Shown piece after piece: positions 14,464-26,807 of a DNA stretch of 64,000 nucleotides. Below the pieces are notes generated by a model, which worked only from the letters and a program-made list of their open reading frames with translations, searched no databases and was not told the origin of the DNA. Each line of letters begins with the position of its first letter. Position 1 is the first letter of the stretch. Position numbers and translations under genes: made by a program. This DNA is from Ichthyophthirius multifiliis (lineage: Eukaryota; Ciliophora; Oligohymenophorea; Hymenostomatida): contig NW_004085975.1 in NCBI RefSeq assembly GCF_000220395.1, forward strand, positions 5,001 to 69,000, in the 5' to 3' direction.

Positions 14464-15458
14464 ATGCATATAAAACTTTCTTTAAATTATATAGTATATA
14501 CTTCTTCTATTTTTCTACTTATTTTAGGGATAATAATAAATGTTTTTTCTGTTTAACAAATATAAAAATATGATATATTATGGTAATACATAGATACTAC
14601 ATATAGGTAATATACTTTATCAATTTCTTGTGGGTTCGGAGTTTTTGTTATAATTACATCATTATTTGGTATCATAGGAATGCATTAAAAAAAATATTTA
14701 ATTTTAGTTTTTTTTTCTATAAGTGTATTTATAATATCAATTCTATTTATAGTGTTAGGTTTTATAATAACTAGATTTGAAAATAATGAATATTAATAAA
14801 TAAAAAATGATAAGGAATGTTTTGGAGTAACATTCTAATGGATTTTATATGCAAACCTAGTTTGTAATTCTGCATAATAGATTTTTTGCGGGTACACATG
14901 TCCATGTTATGTTAAAGATAAACAATCATTTCCTAGTGGAACATTTTAAAGTAATTTATATATATATATATATATGTGTATTTTATTTACATTATTTTAT
15001 ACATATATTTTTAAAATATATATATTTTATTTATGTATTTTTTATATATATATTTATATATATATTTTCTAGTATATTAAGCTGTTGTAAATGATCCTAA
15101 TATTGGAGTTAATAGTGTTTAAAATTGCAAAGGATTTAATATAATACCTGAAGATCAAATGAAGTATATACCTCTAGCGAAATTTATTGAAGAATAATTC
15201 GAATGTAGTGGTTTTTGTAATGTTAGTAAGTATTATTTGTTTTCGGATATTAATAGGGGACCTCCAAAATATTAATTAGGATGTAAAGATAGATTATAGA
15301 TATTTTTTGAAAGTTAAATTAAAAATATTTAGCTTTTTGCGTTTTTGACAGGAGTATTTGTACTTCTTTTAGTTTTGCTATTCGTTTTATTATGTTGGCT
15401 CAAAAAAAAAAGAATTATTAATGATGAAAATGGAAATACCTATTATTAATTAACTTGA
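14464..15458 (+). CDS. Tetraspanin
   Basis: A four-pass membrane scaffold protein of 290 residues. TM1 (LNYIVYTSSIFLLILGIII), TM2 (FGVFVIITSLFGIIGM), TM3 (VFFSISVFIISILFIVLGF) and TM4 (FAFLTGVFVLLLVLLFVLLC) are clear. Between TM3 and TM4 lies a Cys-rich large extracellular loop with CGYTCPC, QFECSGFCN and LGCKDR, the pattern of the family's loop although without a strict CCG. One intron (14951-15072; GT...AG, containing (TA)n) interrupts the loop, and the reading frame is exact across it. ATG 14464 precedes TM1 closely; TGA at 15456-15458. Confidence 0.88.
14951..15072 (+). other. Intron of the tetraspanin gene
   Basis: Starts GTAATTTATATA and ends TTTTCTAG. Removing 122 bases restores the frame (phase 1) and links the two halves of the large loop. 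Confidence 0.85.
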
Positions 15459-15715
15459 TTTTTTGTTATTTTAATTGTAATTATAAATAATTATAAAATA
15501 AACAAGATTAATTTTTTTTTTTTTAATTTAATATTTTTTTTTTTTAAAGTGAAAAAAAAATTAAATAATGTATAAAAATATTATTTATTTATTATAATTT
15601 TTTAATAAAAAATAAATATATAAATAATATATATTATTAATAACTTAAATATTATATATGTTTATATTTTTTATTTATATTTTCACATTTAATTATAATT
15701 TTAATTATTTTAAAT

Positions 15716-17595
15716 TCATAATTACTATTAATAAACGACCAATTTTTAATGTAATTATTATTCTATACTTATTATTAATTTTAACTTAAATAAAATTACA
15801 TATTATCATTATTCTTACTATCAAATATTTATTTAATTTAAGGAGGAGGTACTTTAGCTTTTCTAAAATATAATTTTTTGAAAAAAATAATAATAAAAAT
15901 AAAATAAAAATTAAACCTCTAAGCTACTTAAACCCAATTTAAGCCACTAAAAAATTGATGTTTTTTAATTTCATCAAAATCATTTTTCCCTGAACCTAAT
16001 CTTTTAGCCGGATTTTTTACAAGTAACTTATAAAATAAAATAAAATAAAATAAAATAAAACTAAGCCTAATTAACATAAAAAAAAACCTTAGAAATCAAA
16101 TTCCTTGCATTATTTGAAACATAACTTGGATATCTTAAATCTTAAAATTCAATATTATGTACTAATTCATCCCTTTTTTAAAAAAATAAAATTAAAATAG
16201 CAAACAAACAAAAATATAAACTAATTATATTTTTACTTCTAATCACTAAAAAATGGAGGATTACCAGTAATCATTTCATATAACAAAACGCCTAAATGAT
16301 AGTAATCTACAGCCTTTCCATGCCCGCATTTTTTGAGCATTTCTGGTGCTAAATAAGCCAATGACCCACAAAAAGAATGAGTTGAATAATGATCATATAT
16401 TCCGTCTTTAGAAAGTCCGAAATCAGTCAAAAGAGCATGTCCTTCACTATCTAAAACCACATTTTCTGGTTTAAGATCTCTATATATAATATCATTATTA
16501 TGTAAATGCCTCACTGCTAAAATGATTTCCGCAAAATAAATTCGAGCTCTGGATTCTGTGAACCTTTTTTCCCTTTATAAAGCCTGAGAAAGATCACCTC
16601 CGGGTGCATATTCCATTATAAGAAAAAGGTCTTTATTAGTTTAAAATGCATACATTAATTTCACTATGAAAGGATGATTTATTATGCTTAAAACATTTCT
16701 CTCTGTAAGGGCATATTTAGTTAGATTCTGACCTAAAATTTTCGATTTAGAGAGCATTTTCATTGCTAAATATTATTAAGTCCCTTTAAGTTCAACAAGG
16801 AAAACCTCACCAAATGATCCTCTCCCTATTTAATTTATAATTCGGAAAGATTCAGGGCCTATTTTTTAATGAATTTGCTCGTTTAGACTACCTTTTTTAT
16901 CATCAGAAGTATTAGATTCTCTAATACTTTTAACTGAATTGTTAATTAATATTTCGTTTGTGGAAGTATAGGTGTTAGTTTAATTATTATGGCTGTTTTC
17001 GGAAGATAAGTTACTTGATTTTTATTAATTATTTGCTTATTAGAACATTTTGATAATACTTTCATTCGAATAGTCGTATATGATTACTTTTCTATATTAT
17101 TGTTATGAAGAGTTATTTAGAAAAGAATCCTGTAATAAATTACTTGAGTTTTTTTATGAATCTTAACTAGAAATACTTTAAGTTTATTCTAATTAAGCAA
17201 AAACATCAGAACCTATACCATATCTTTTAGAATTAGGACTAAACATATATTAAATTGTTTTTATTTTGTTTAAACTTTCTTAATTGTCATCCCTATTAAA
17301 ATATTATTGTTATTAAATTAATTAATTTTTATTAATATAATGATTTTCCGTAGAAATAGATTTCTAATATTAATTAAAAATATTTAAAACATCAAAATTA
17401 TCACTTAATTAAAACGCAATTTTATTTTCCATATTTTTAAGTGATATATCTATATTTTTACAAGATAATAAAATCTTAATACTTTCTATGCTATTACATT
17501 TACATGCATAATGAAGGGCTGTATATTAGTTTAAATCCTATAAATTTATATCTGCACCAGCTTTTATACAAATTTCAATTATTTAAAAGAAATTT

Positions 17596-17637
<42 letters not shown>

Positions 17638-18209
17638 TATATATATATATATATTTCTTATTATTTTTACTTTTATGCTGCTAACATTATTGGAGTTTAA
17701 TTTAAATTATTTATTATATTTATATCTGCATTATTTGATATTAAAATGTTAAATATAAATATATGCCCGTTACAAGCAGCATAATGTAAGCTAGCCCATT
17801 AGTTGTTATCTTTATAATCTACATCGGCTTTCAAATCTGGCCTTTCTTTGAATTATAATAATTATTCGATTTATTAAAATTTATTGTCTCTTACACTATA
17901 TATTAGTTTTTGGTTGTTTTCTTTCTTTGATGTCCACCATTATTGCCATGCATTTTTGTGCCTTTTTTTTAATTTTTCCATAAATTCTTAGTTTTTTTTG
18001 TATTGAAACTAATCTATATTATCTATATCTCGAATATCATACACTTGACCTTTATTTTTTATAATAAGGAATATGTTAATTTTTTATAATAAAAAATAAT
18101 AAATTTAACATTTTATAAATGATATTTAAAAAAATATCATATAATAAAACATTTTTTTACCTGTATCTTTGTCTCTTATTATAAAAACATCATTGGATTC
18201 TTCTTACAT
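15716..18209 (-). CDS. Ankyrin-repeat AGC-type Ser/Thr protein kinase
   Basis: Order: N-terminal region (QVYDIRDIDNIDQF); about three ankyrin repeats (about 17870-17400, with WASLHYAACNGH, NNADINI and GADINLQDLNQYTALHYAC); then an AGC kinase domain (about 16850-15850). The kinase has YRDLKPENVV (catalytic Asp), TDFGLS (metal Asp) and the APE-type motif LAPEML, followed by the AGC C-terminal pattern RLGSGKNDFDEIKKHQFFSG and VPPP. No hydrophobic-motif tail is visible. Short introns split the gene, one made of (TA)n (17600-17654). The last join is uncertain: an intron ending near 15719 gives a stop at 15716-15718. The start 18209 is the first in-frame ATG; coding sequence probably continues upstream (see the 18210-18606 entry). 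Ankyrin repeats likely mediate protein docking. Confidence 0.85.
17600..17654. repeat. (TA)n inside an intron of the ankyrin kinase
   Basis: Near-perfect TA dinucleotides flanked by coding ankyrin sequence; falls between GT and AG boundaries on the minus strand. Confidence 0.85.
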
Positions 18210-18606
18210 ATTTTATATTTATTTTTCTTCTTTCTTATTCTATTAAAAATCTTTTATTTACTATTCTTGCTTTATTTCTTAATTAGATTTCTGGAAATAT
18301 TTATGATTATCATTTTAAAAAGGAGACGTATAAGTGTATGTATTTAATCCTTTTTTTTATTTTTCTTATTTTTTTTATAAATCAGAATTAAATCCATTAT
18401 TTGTTTTCTATAAAGTTTAAAAAATCATTTAAATTTGGATAATATATTATTTATTTTTAATTTACAATAACTTAATTTGCAGAAGTTTAATAAAATTATT
18501 GCTATTAAAATTAATTTTAAGTATTTTATTAATTTAAATGGCTATTCTGATAAATTTATTGATTATTATTACCATTTATTTATTAATAGCTTGTTTAATT
18601 AATCAT
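18210..18606 (-). other. Possible Gln/Asn-rich N-terminal extension of the ankyrin kinase
   Basis: From ATG 18606 the minus strand reads MINQTSYQQINGNNNQQIYQ and continues Gln/Asn-rich for about 75 codons. A second open frame (SPFQNDNHKYFQKSNQEIK) then leads directly into the kinase start. The frames differ and are separated by A/T runs, so joining them needs one or two single-base corrections or a small intron. It may be the true N-terminus of the kinase or a separate short exon. Confidence 0.4.
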
Positions 18607-20609
18607 TGCATGCTAAATTTTATATTGTTTTTTAATAAAAATATATTTATTTTTGTTTAATTTTTTCTATCCTTAATCATTATTTATTTACTTATTATGA
18701 GTTTTAATATTAGTTCTATTCTGTATAATATTATCTATTCATATTTTTTTTTTATTAATTACAAAATTTATTTTAAATTATTTTTTAATAATTTAAATAT
18801 TAATAATTATTTTTAATATTTTTTATAGAAAAATTATATAATATTAGAAATAGTTTAAGTTACTTAAAAACAAACAAACAAATATTTTAAAAACTTTAAA
18901 ATTAATTTTTTATAAAAAATGAATATATAACGTTAAACTTAATATGATATAATAATAAATATATTAATGTTTTTTATCTTTTTATTTAAATACATTTATG
19001 TAAGTTATATTACAATAAGTTTAATTATTAATAGAAATAAGGAAATTATTACTTTTAAATTAATGTTATATTTATTATATATAATCTAAATAAAAATTAT
19101 AGACAATTAAATTAAAATAAAGTTAATAATAATTAAGAATTTTATAAAATTATAAAAATTTTATAAATTATTAAATTGATATAAATTTATTTTATATTAT
19201 AATTATATAGAGTTTTACACATAGTATTTAATTAAAAAAAAAAATTTAATAAAAATATAATTTAATAAAAAATATAATTTAATAAAAAATTTAACAAGTT
19301 TAGATAATTATTAATTTTAAAAATTATTATATTAATTAAAAGTTTAATATTTTTATAAAATATTATAAAAACAAATATTAAACATATTTGTATATATTTT
19401 TTATATAAAAAATTAATAATTAAAAATTTGCATTTATAATAAATAATCTTAAGTTTAAGTTAATTTTCACCCAGATTTATTTTATCTAAACATTTTTTTA
19501 TAAATGAAATAGTTTAAATTCTATACGTTTAATTTTTAGAGTTAGTCAATTATGAGAATATATAATAATATTAAATGATATTTATTTAAATTATCAAATA
19601 AAATAAATATTTAATAATTAATATTTATTACAAAAGTAATATAATATTATTATTAAATATCCTCATTTTAAATTTTGAAATAACAAAATCGAAATAAATT
19701 CTCCAAAAGCTTGTTATTTGTTAAATAAAAGTTTAAGTTATTAATTTTTAAGTAAAATAATTATTTTTTGATAAAATTTATATTGTATTAAAACATATTA
19801 AATCTAAAATAAATATATAATATTTATTAAAATACCTTTAATAATATTAATTTTTTTAAATATTAACAATACCCAAGCTACTTTCATAATTTGACAGACT
19901 ATATTTGATGAATCATCCTAATTTTAGAAATCAAATAATTTTTAAAATATATTACTATATAAAATACGCAATATAACATATTTATTATTCAGTTTATATG
20001 TACTCTATTAAAAATTTAATCAATAGTTTATGTAGAAAATAAATATCTCTTAAAATTTTTTAATATGATCGTTTAGGTCATCTTTTGTATAACTATAATT
20101 TTGGAGGTTACATTATTTTTGTTAAATGTAATAATATTAAAGCATAAATATATTTTATTTAAAAAACTTCTAATATTTATTTAATAAGAAAAAAAAAGAA
20201 AAAATTAGTAATATAAATTAAAAAACATTAAAAATTTAATTAATTCTTAAAATAATATTTATAATTAATTGTTCATTTATATTTTTATTTATAAAGTATT
20301 TTTTTAAAAAATTTTAATAGAAAACGGCACCATTTATCTATTTTTATCACCTTTTTTTTTTAGTCTATTGAGTTAAGTTTAAATAAAAAAAATATAAACA
20401 AATAATATTTTAAATAATCTGAAAAATATACTAAACTTAATAAAAAATTAAAAAAAAATACTTATATATTAAAATTAATACTTCAAACATAAACTAATAA
20501 TGTTTATTTTAAAAAATATAAAATTATAAACTATTATATATTAAATTTTTATACATATATTTTTTATTTTTAATTTGTAATTTAAAAAAAAAATTAAATA
20601 AAATATAAT
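18607..20609. other. A/T-rich intergenic stretch
   Basis: About 2 kb upstream of both the ankyrin kinase (-) and the IQ-motif gene (+). I found no open frame with recognisable content and no structured element. Confidence 0.45.
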
Positions 20610-22755
20610 ATGAATTAGTTTCCAATATATTCTCAAGATAATAATTAATACAATACATAAAACGAAAAATATATACCAAATACCCCAAAAATAGAAGAAA
20701 AATCATTTGAGAAATTACGTAAAACATAAATAAACACAGAAACCAAGCCAACAATAAACAACCATTAAATTTTTTAAAGTGAAATTCAATATTATAAATT
20801 TATAAACACATGTGCTACAATAATATAAAAATATTTCAGAGGACACTAATCAAGAAAAAATCATATCGAGATATTATACAAAATATAATAATTTAACAAT
20901 AAATTATATGCAATTACAGAAGGCTGGCGTTTAAGAAAAACATTAAAATTAAACCAAATATAAATGTTAATAAAATAACTATAACCCTTAATATGGAAAA
21001 GAAGAGAGATAATAAATAAAATTCATTAAAAAATTTCAAACAAATTCGAATTAGTAAAAATTCTTAAATAAAACCAAGAATACATTATTGTTTAAAATTA
21101 AATTTAACCACTATAAAAGATGTTTATTATTTCAGTTACAAAATTTTCAACTACAGGGTTGTGGATATATGAATAAAAATTTTAAGAAAACAACATTGTA
21201 AATATAACAATTTTTAATTCGTAAAAAAAGAGAAATCAAAGTGCACATATGGTACGAAATAATAACGAATTTTTAAAAATACAAAGATAAAATTTATAAT
21301 AAATATAATAAAATTTATTTCCTTTGTAAAATTATAATTATCAATAACATAGAAATTCGAATTCTTTTAGACCATTATTAATAAAAAATAATAGTTAGCA
21401 TTTTTAAAGCTAAAATTAAACTCAAACAAAATAAATAAACTAATAACTTTTTCTTGATTTAATATAAGAAAAATAACTTTTTAAAATTACTGAATAATTC
21501 CAGACTGAAAATTAAGAATTTACAATTAATAATAGTATTATACCATCATATAGCCTTTAAAATATTAATAATAATAGTAAAAATAAAGAAAAAAAATATC
21601 AAATGATTATAACAAAGACAATAAAATAAATAAAGAAAAGGAATATTATGATATAGATAAAAAAAATTAATAATATAAAGAAAGCAATTTAAATAAAATA
21701 ATAAAACTTTAAGAAATAAATGAAGAATTAAGACATATAAATGAAAAAATTTCATATAAAAATGAAGTTAAATTCGCATGGGATGATATCCCTGTGGGCG
21801 GAGGTTTAAATAAAAGGTCTAATTTTACTTAATAAGAAGTACCTTTAGTGTACTTAGAAACAGTAAAAAAACAATGAAAAGTGACTTTCCAGATCGTAAA
21901 AGTTCAAGTGTGAATATAGAAACAAAATAAGATAAAGATAAACTAAGAGAAAACTTGAAAAAAAGGACAAAATATAATCCTTTAAAAAGTACATAAAATA
22001 TATATAAAGAAGAAGAAGAAGAAAATTAAAAAAAACATGAAAATGAAAATAAAATAGAAAAAAAATTAAATATGAAATTAAAAAAATATAATTCAATAGA
22101 ATAAATTCCTAAAATTGACTGGAAAAAAACTCCTTCTAAAGTTGATTGTTGGATTTCATGGAAAAAAAAAGGAAACAATTAATAATAATCAACATAATTT
22201 TCTAATATTTATATGAATAATTCTATAATTAAAAAAAAAAAAATTATTAATGATTAAAATAATTTAAATCTAAAAAATATAATTAACTATTAAAATGATA
22301 ATCATTTATAAACTTTAAATAAATAAAAATAAGATATTATCTTAAATAATTAATATTAAATTCATAATTATACTAGTAATATTAACAATTTACTTAATTA
22401 ATAATAAAATATAAATTTTTAAAATGTAGAAAAATAATTGTAATAAGCTATTTCAAGTAAAACAAATATATAGTATATCATTAATAAGTTTTAATATATA
22501 TATTATTATCTTAGACATCAATATAAATACTAAATATTTCAATTAATTAAATGTAAAACAAATTAAATAAGCTATTGTTCCTATTATTTAAGCTAATTTA
22601 ACTTTTTTAGAATAAATGGATCCGATAAAATATTTAGTAATAAAAATTATTATTATATAAAAAATATTGATTATTTAATTTTTTTAAAAAAGTCTGGTAT
22701 AATAAAAAATGCTCTTATTTAAAATTTATATAAAAAATAATAATAAAAAAGATGA
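20610..22755 (+). CDS. IQ-motif protein of unknown family
   Basis: Starts MNQFPIYSQDNNQYNTQNEK. Contains a clear IQ calmodulin-binding motif (IIQKYFRGHQSRK, about 20820-20865), a basic helical region, then a compact block FAWDDIPVGGGLNKRSNFT (about 21780-21830) and PLVYLETVKKQ, followed by RTKYNPLKS, a Glu/Lys tract, PKIDWKKTPSKVDCWISW and an Asn/Gln-rich tail ending at TGA 22753-22755. Three frames are used in turn. The switches fall at or near A8 (21589-21596) and A7 (21865-21871), so single-base homopolymer errors are likely. Alternatively 21874-22755, which has its own ATG, is a separate gene. I do not recognise the family; the IQ motif suggests calmodulin binding, perhaps in the cytoskeleton. 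Confidence 0.5.
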
Positions 22756-24148
22756 ATATAAAAACAGAAATATTATATATTTATAATACATTTTTATTAA
22801 AACATAATTAATAAAATAAAAAATTGAATTTTAAATTAATAAAAAACAACAAAAAAATATAAATAATAATTCTTTTTTTTTTATTGTTTAAAATCTAAAA
22901 AAAATTATTAGAAGGATAAAAGTAACAATGGTTTATTAATTTTCTAAGTCATTTGTTATAAAATTAAGAATAAAATACTGAAAGGGTTAAAAGCAATAAT
23001 AGGTTTTTTGATTTCTAAGTCTTTTGTAATAAATCTTAGAAAAATTAAAACAAAAATACTTAAAATAACTAAAAATTATACATTAAATAACTAAAATATA
23101 ATTATACTAAAATATATATGATAAAATAAAAATTATTAGAAAATTTAAAATATAATTAGTTTAAATTTCTAAATTTAATTTATTATTTTAATAAAAATAA
23201 AAAGAAATTATTTCTTCTTAATAATATAAAATTTTATATCTTAAATTATATAATATATTAAGTTGTAGTTTAAATAAAGAAATTAATAATAATAACCATG
23301 ATAAGATAGAAATTTATTAAAAATAAAACATATAGTTTATATAAAAAAAAAATATATATTTATATTTAAAAGTTGTAAGAAATTAATATCTAATATTTTT
23401 AAAAAATATTATTTTTTGTTTAATACAATATATTATATTTGAAATATTTGTAATACAAAGGTATTAAATTTGATATACTTATAAAAAAAATTTTGATATA
23501 TTATATACTTTAAAATTTATTTTAAATAGTTTATATTAAAAGCATCAAAAAGTAAGAATATTATAGATGCATTTAAAAAAAAAAAATATGATAATAATAA
23601 ATATAAAAGTTTTTGAAATATAAATAAAGTTTATTATATTAAAATAAAAAAAACTTTAAGATAATAAACTATTTTAATATTAAAGAAATTTAAAAAAATA
23701 AGCATTAAAAGATTAAAAACAAAGAAAAATAAATGAGAAAAAAAAATAGCATATATAAAAGTATAAAAGATAAAATGTATAGAAAAAAAAAATGAATAGT
23801 TACAAATATAATAATAAAAATAAGAATATTTTTATTAATAATATAAAAGGTATATGTTAAAAAAAAAATATTCGAATAAAATAAATATATGTAAAAAAAT
23901 ATATATATGTATTTAACTTATATATAAATATTATAATTAATTATTCTTATATAAATATTTATAATAATTTTTAAATTTTACATATTAAAGGTTTTAAATA
24001 TTTTGATTTAAATATAAAATTTCAGTAAAAGTAAATATATATATAATAATATAAATATAATTAAAAAATATACTATTAAAGTTATATATATTTTTATTTA
24101 TTTAAGAAAATAATTATTTTATATAAAATAATAAAGAATATAAATAAA

Positions 24149-24187
<39 letters not shown>

Positions 24188-24274
24188 TACAAATATATAT
24201 TATAATTATATATCTATTCTTAATTTTTTTAATTAAAAATATAAAATAAAAAAAAATATTTCATAATAAATATA
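22756..24274. other. A/T-rich intergenic stretch
   Basis: No recognisable gene. A (TA)n run lies at 24151-24184, just upstream of the Alba gene. The rest is A/T filler. Confidence 0.5.
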
Positions 24275-24571
24275 ATGGCTGATTAATATCCCAAATAATT
24301 TGAATCCTCAGTCATAAATGTTAGCAGAGCATCCAACACTAGAACAATTTAAACAAGAATTAAAGGAGCTTTAAGCAATCACGAAAATGTAACAGTAAGT
24401 GGTATTGGAAACGCTATGGAAAATGTAGTTTCTTCAGTTGCTGAATTAGAATCCAAAAAGCTTCTTGTCATTAAAAAAATAGAAACAACTTCAAATACTT
24501 AAAACAAAAGATTAACACATCAAATGGTTGTAAAAATTACTAGAGGATGTGAATTTAAAGTATAAAATTGA
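24275..24571 (+). CDS. Alba-domain DNA/RNA-binding protein
   Basis: Small intronless ORF of 98 residues starting MADQYPKQFESSVINVSRAS. It shows the single Alba fold pattern: a basic first helix region (NTRTIQTRIKGAL), the central VSGIGNAMENVVSSVAELE matching the family's V-x-G-x-G-x-A-I segment, the strand VIKKIET and a basic hairpin ending MVVKITRGCEF. Eukaryotic short Alba proteins bind RNA (RNase P/MRP Rpp20/25-type or mRNP proteins); the sequence alone does not say which role applies. TAA and TAG codons are read as Gln, and the stop is TGA 24569-24571. Confidence 0.85.
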
Positions 24572-25317
24572 TTGAAATTCTTTTTTTGTTTTTAAGTTAA
24601 ATTTTATATTATTTAAAAAGAATATGAAAATTTATATTATATATTTTTAATGAATTTAGCTATAATTCTTTTTTTTTTTTTTTCAATTATAATTATATTT
24701 TTTTTGTTTAATTACAATATTTAAAAATTTTTAAATATATTTATTTTTGTTTTTTTTATATATATAAATTATTTTAAGATTAAAAAAAATAATGTAAATA
24801 GTATATAAATATTTTTATTTTATTTAAAAAAAAAATATTTTTATCTAATATTTTTATATTTATTCTTATTATAAAGTATATAATATAATTACTCAGAAAA
24901 ATTAAACAAATTAACAAAAATTAAATATATATTAATAAATATACATTTTTTTTAAAAAAATGTTATAAATTAAAAAAATAAAATTTTTTAATTATAAAAA
25001 AATAAAAACATTATTTAAAATATAAAAATAATAAAAAAAATGAATCAAAAAAAAATAAATAAAAAAAAAATTTATTTATTGTAAAATATTAATTTTTATT
25101 AATTTTTAAAAAAGGTAATACATAAAAAATGAAAAAAAAATAAAATACAACAAAAATATATATATAATGTGAATATATATATATATAAAAAAATATATAA
25201 TTTATATATATATATAAATATATATATATATTTTTATATATATATTTATATATATATATATATATATAAATATATAAATAAACATCACAATTATATAAGA
25301 AATTTATTTTTTAAAAC
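24572..25317. other. Convergent intergenic spacer
   Basis: Between the 3' ends of the Alba gene (+) and the DnaJ gene (-). A/T filler with (TA)n around 25170-25270. No coding signal. Confidence 0.5.
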
Positions 25318-26280
25318 TCAACTATACATCATATTTATATCTACTCCTAACTATAATTCATAATCTTCAATTAATCTACAACTTTTTAGATTAATTTTTT
25401 TTAATTCTCTTTCATAATAATCTTTTTACTTATCATTTTATGCAATTTTTTATTATGCCTAAAGTACTCTTTATAACTACTAATTTTTAGAGCATTCCGT
25501 GATTAGTTTTTTAATATAATCTTTTTCAATTTCTTATTCTACATTTTTGAGAAAACTCGGTTCTTAAGTAATTTTTTATTCGAAGTTTTTTGTTACATAA
25601 TAAGTAGTTTTTAATTGTGAAGTATATTTTTTAATATTATGTGTAAAAGAATATTCTGTAGAATATAAAGGACCTTCTTTTAATAAATTAGATAAAAATC
25701 CACCGAAAAATATAAGGAAAAAAGGTAACATTTATAAAAGTCTTAATATATTACTTCCTTTTTTATTTCCTTATTATTATTATTACTACTATTAATACTA
25801 TTATTATTATCTTTATTATTAATATTATTATCCTGGTTAAAAAAATGAAAAAAATGGATTGCTTTAGTTTATATCAGAATTCCCAAATGTACTAAAACTA
25901 CTATAATATACCCCTGATTGGCCATTTTCAAATGGATTCATTCCTCCGAAAAACATATTGAATATATTCTCAGGAGATATATCATCATTAAATTGTTGGC
26001 GGTATTAATTATAATGTTATTCGGGTTACTAATCTCCGTATTTGTCGTAAAAAGCGCGTTTTTGAGGATCTGTTAAACAGTCATATGCTTAAGCGATTTT
26101 CTTGAAAACTTCTTTTGAATTTGGGGCTTAATTTTTGTCTGGGTGAAATTTAAGGGCTTATTTTTTATAAGCTTTTTTTATTTCTTCTTCTGTAGCAGAT
26201 TTTTGGATTCCTAAAATTTCATAAAAATCTTTAATTTTCATATATTATTGGACTTCCTATATTTGTTCTTTTGTGGCCAT
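25318..26280 (-). CDS. ER-membrane DnaJ protein, DNAJB12/DNAJB14-like
   Basis: An Hsp70 co-chaperone of the ER membrane, acting in quality control in its family. N-terminal J domain (about 26215-26030) with KDFYEILGI, EIKKAYKKQALKFHPDKN (HPD present) and YDCLTDPQKRAFYDKYGD; a Gly/Phe-type stretch (PENIFNMFFGGMNPF); one TM segment (LLQMLPFFLIFFGGFLSNLL); then the C-terminal DUF1977-like region with TTYYVTKNF and VEQEIEKDYIKKLITEC. The frame shifts once between J domain and TM, at an A7 run on the plus strand (25839-25845). One extra base there would give a Gln-rich linker and a single continuous protein. ATG 26278-26280; TGA 25318-25320. Confidence 0.85.
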
Positions 26281-26807
26281 ATTTTTTAATTTGTTTTTAT
26301 TTTAAAATTAATTTATTTGATTAAATTAATATTTTTTTTAAATTAATTATTTATTTTTAACTTTTTCTTTTCGCCTTTATTCAATAAAAAATTATGTAAT
26401 TTATTAAAGTTATAATTTTTTTATTATTATTATTAATTTATAAGAAAGTTTATTTTATATATATAACATATTATATTGTATTTTTTTTATTTTAATATTA
26501 TAAAAAATATCTAATTTAGATTAATCTTATGATATTTAAGCTTATAATAAAATATATAAATATACTTTTTTTTTATTATAAAAAATATTATTTTTTTAAT
26601 TTTTTTTATATTAAAAAAATATAATTTTAAATATTTTAATTTTACAAAAACTTATAATAATATAATTTATATTTTTATTATATTTTAACAAAAATAAATT
26701 TTTTATTCATATATATATATATTAAATATTTTTTTTAATTTAAAAATTAAAAAAAATTAATGTTTAAAAAAAATACCAAAATAAACTAACATTTATTTTT
26801 TATAAAT
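26281..26807. other. Spacer upstream of the DnaJ gene
   Basis: About 0.5 kb of A/T filler between two minus-strand genes, presumably holding the DnaJ promoter and the LRRC51-like 3' UTR. No element recognised. Confidence 0.4.
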
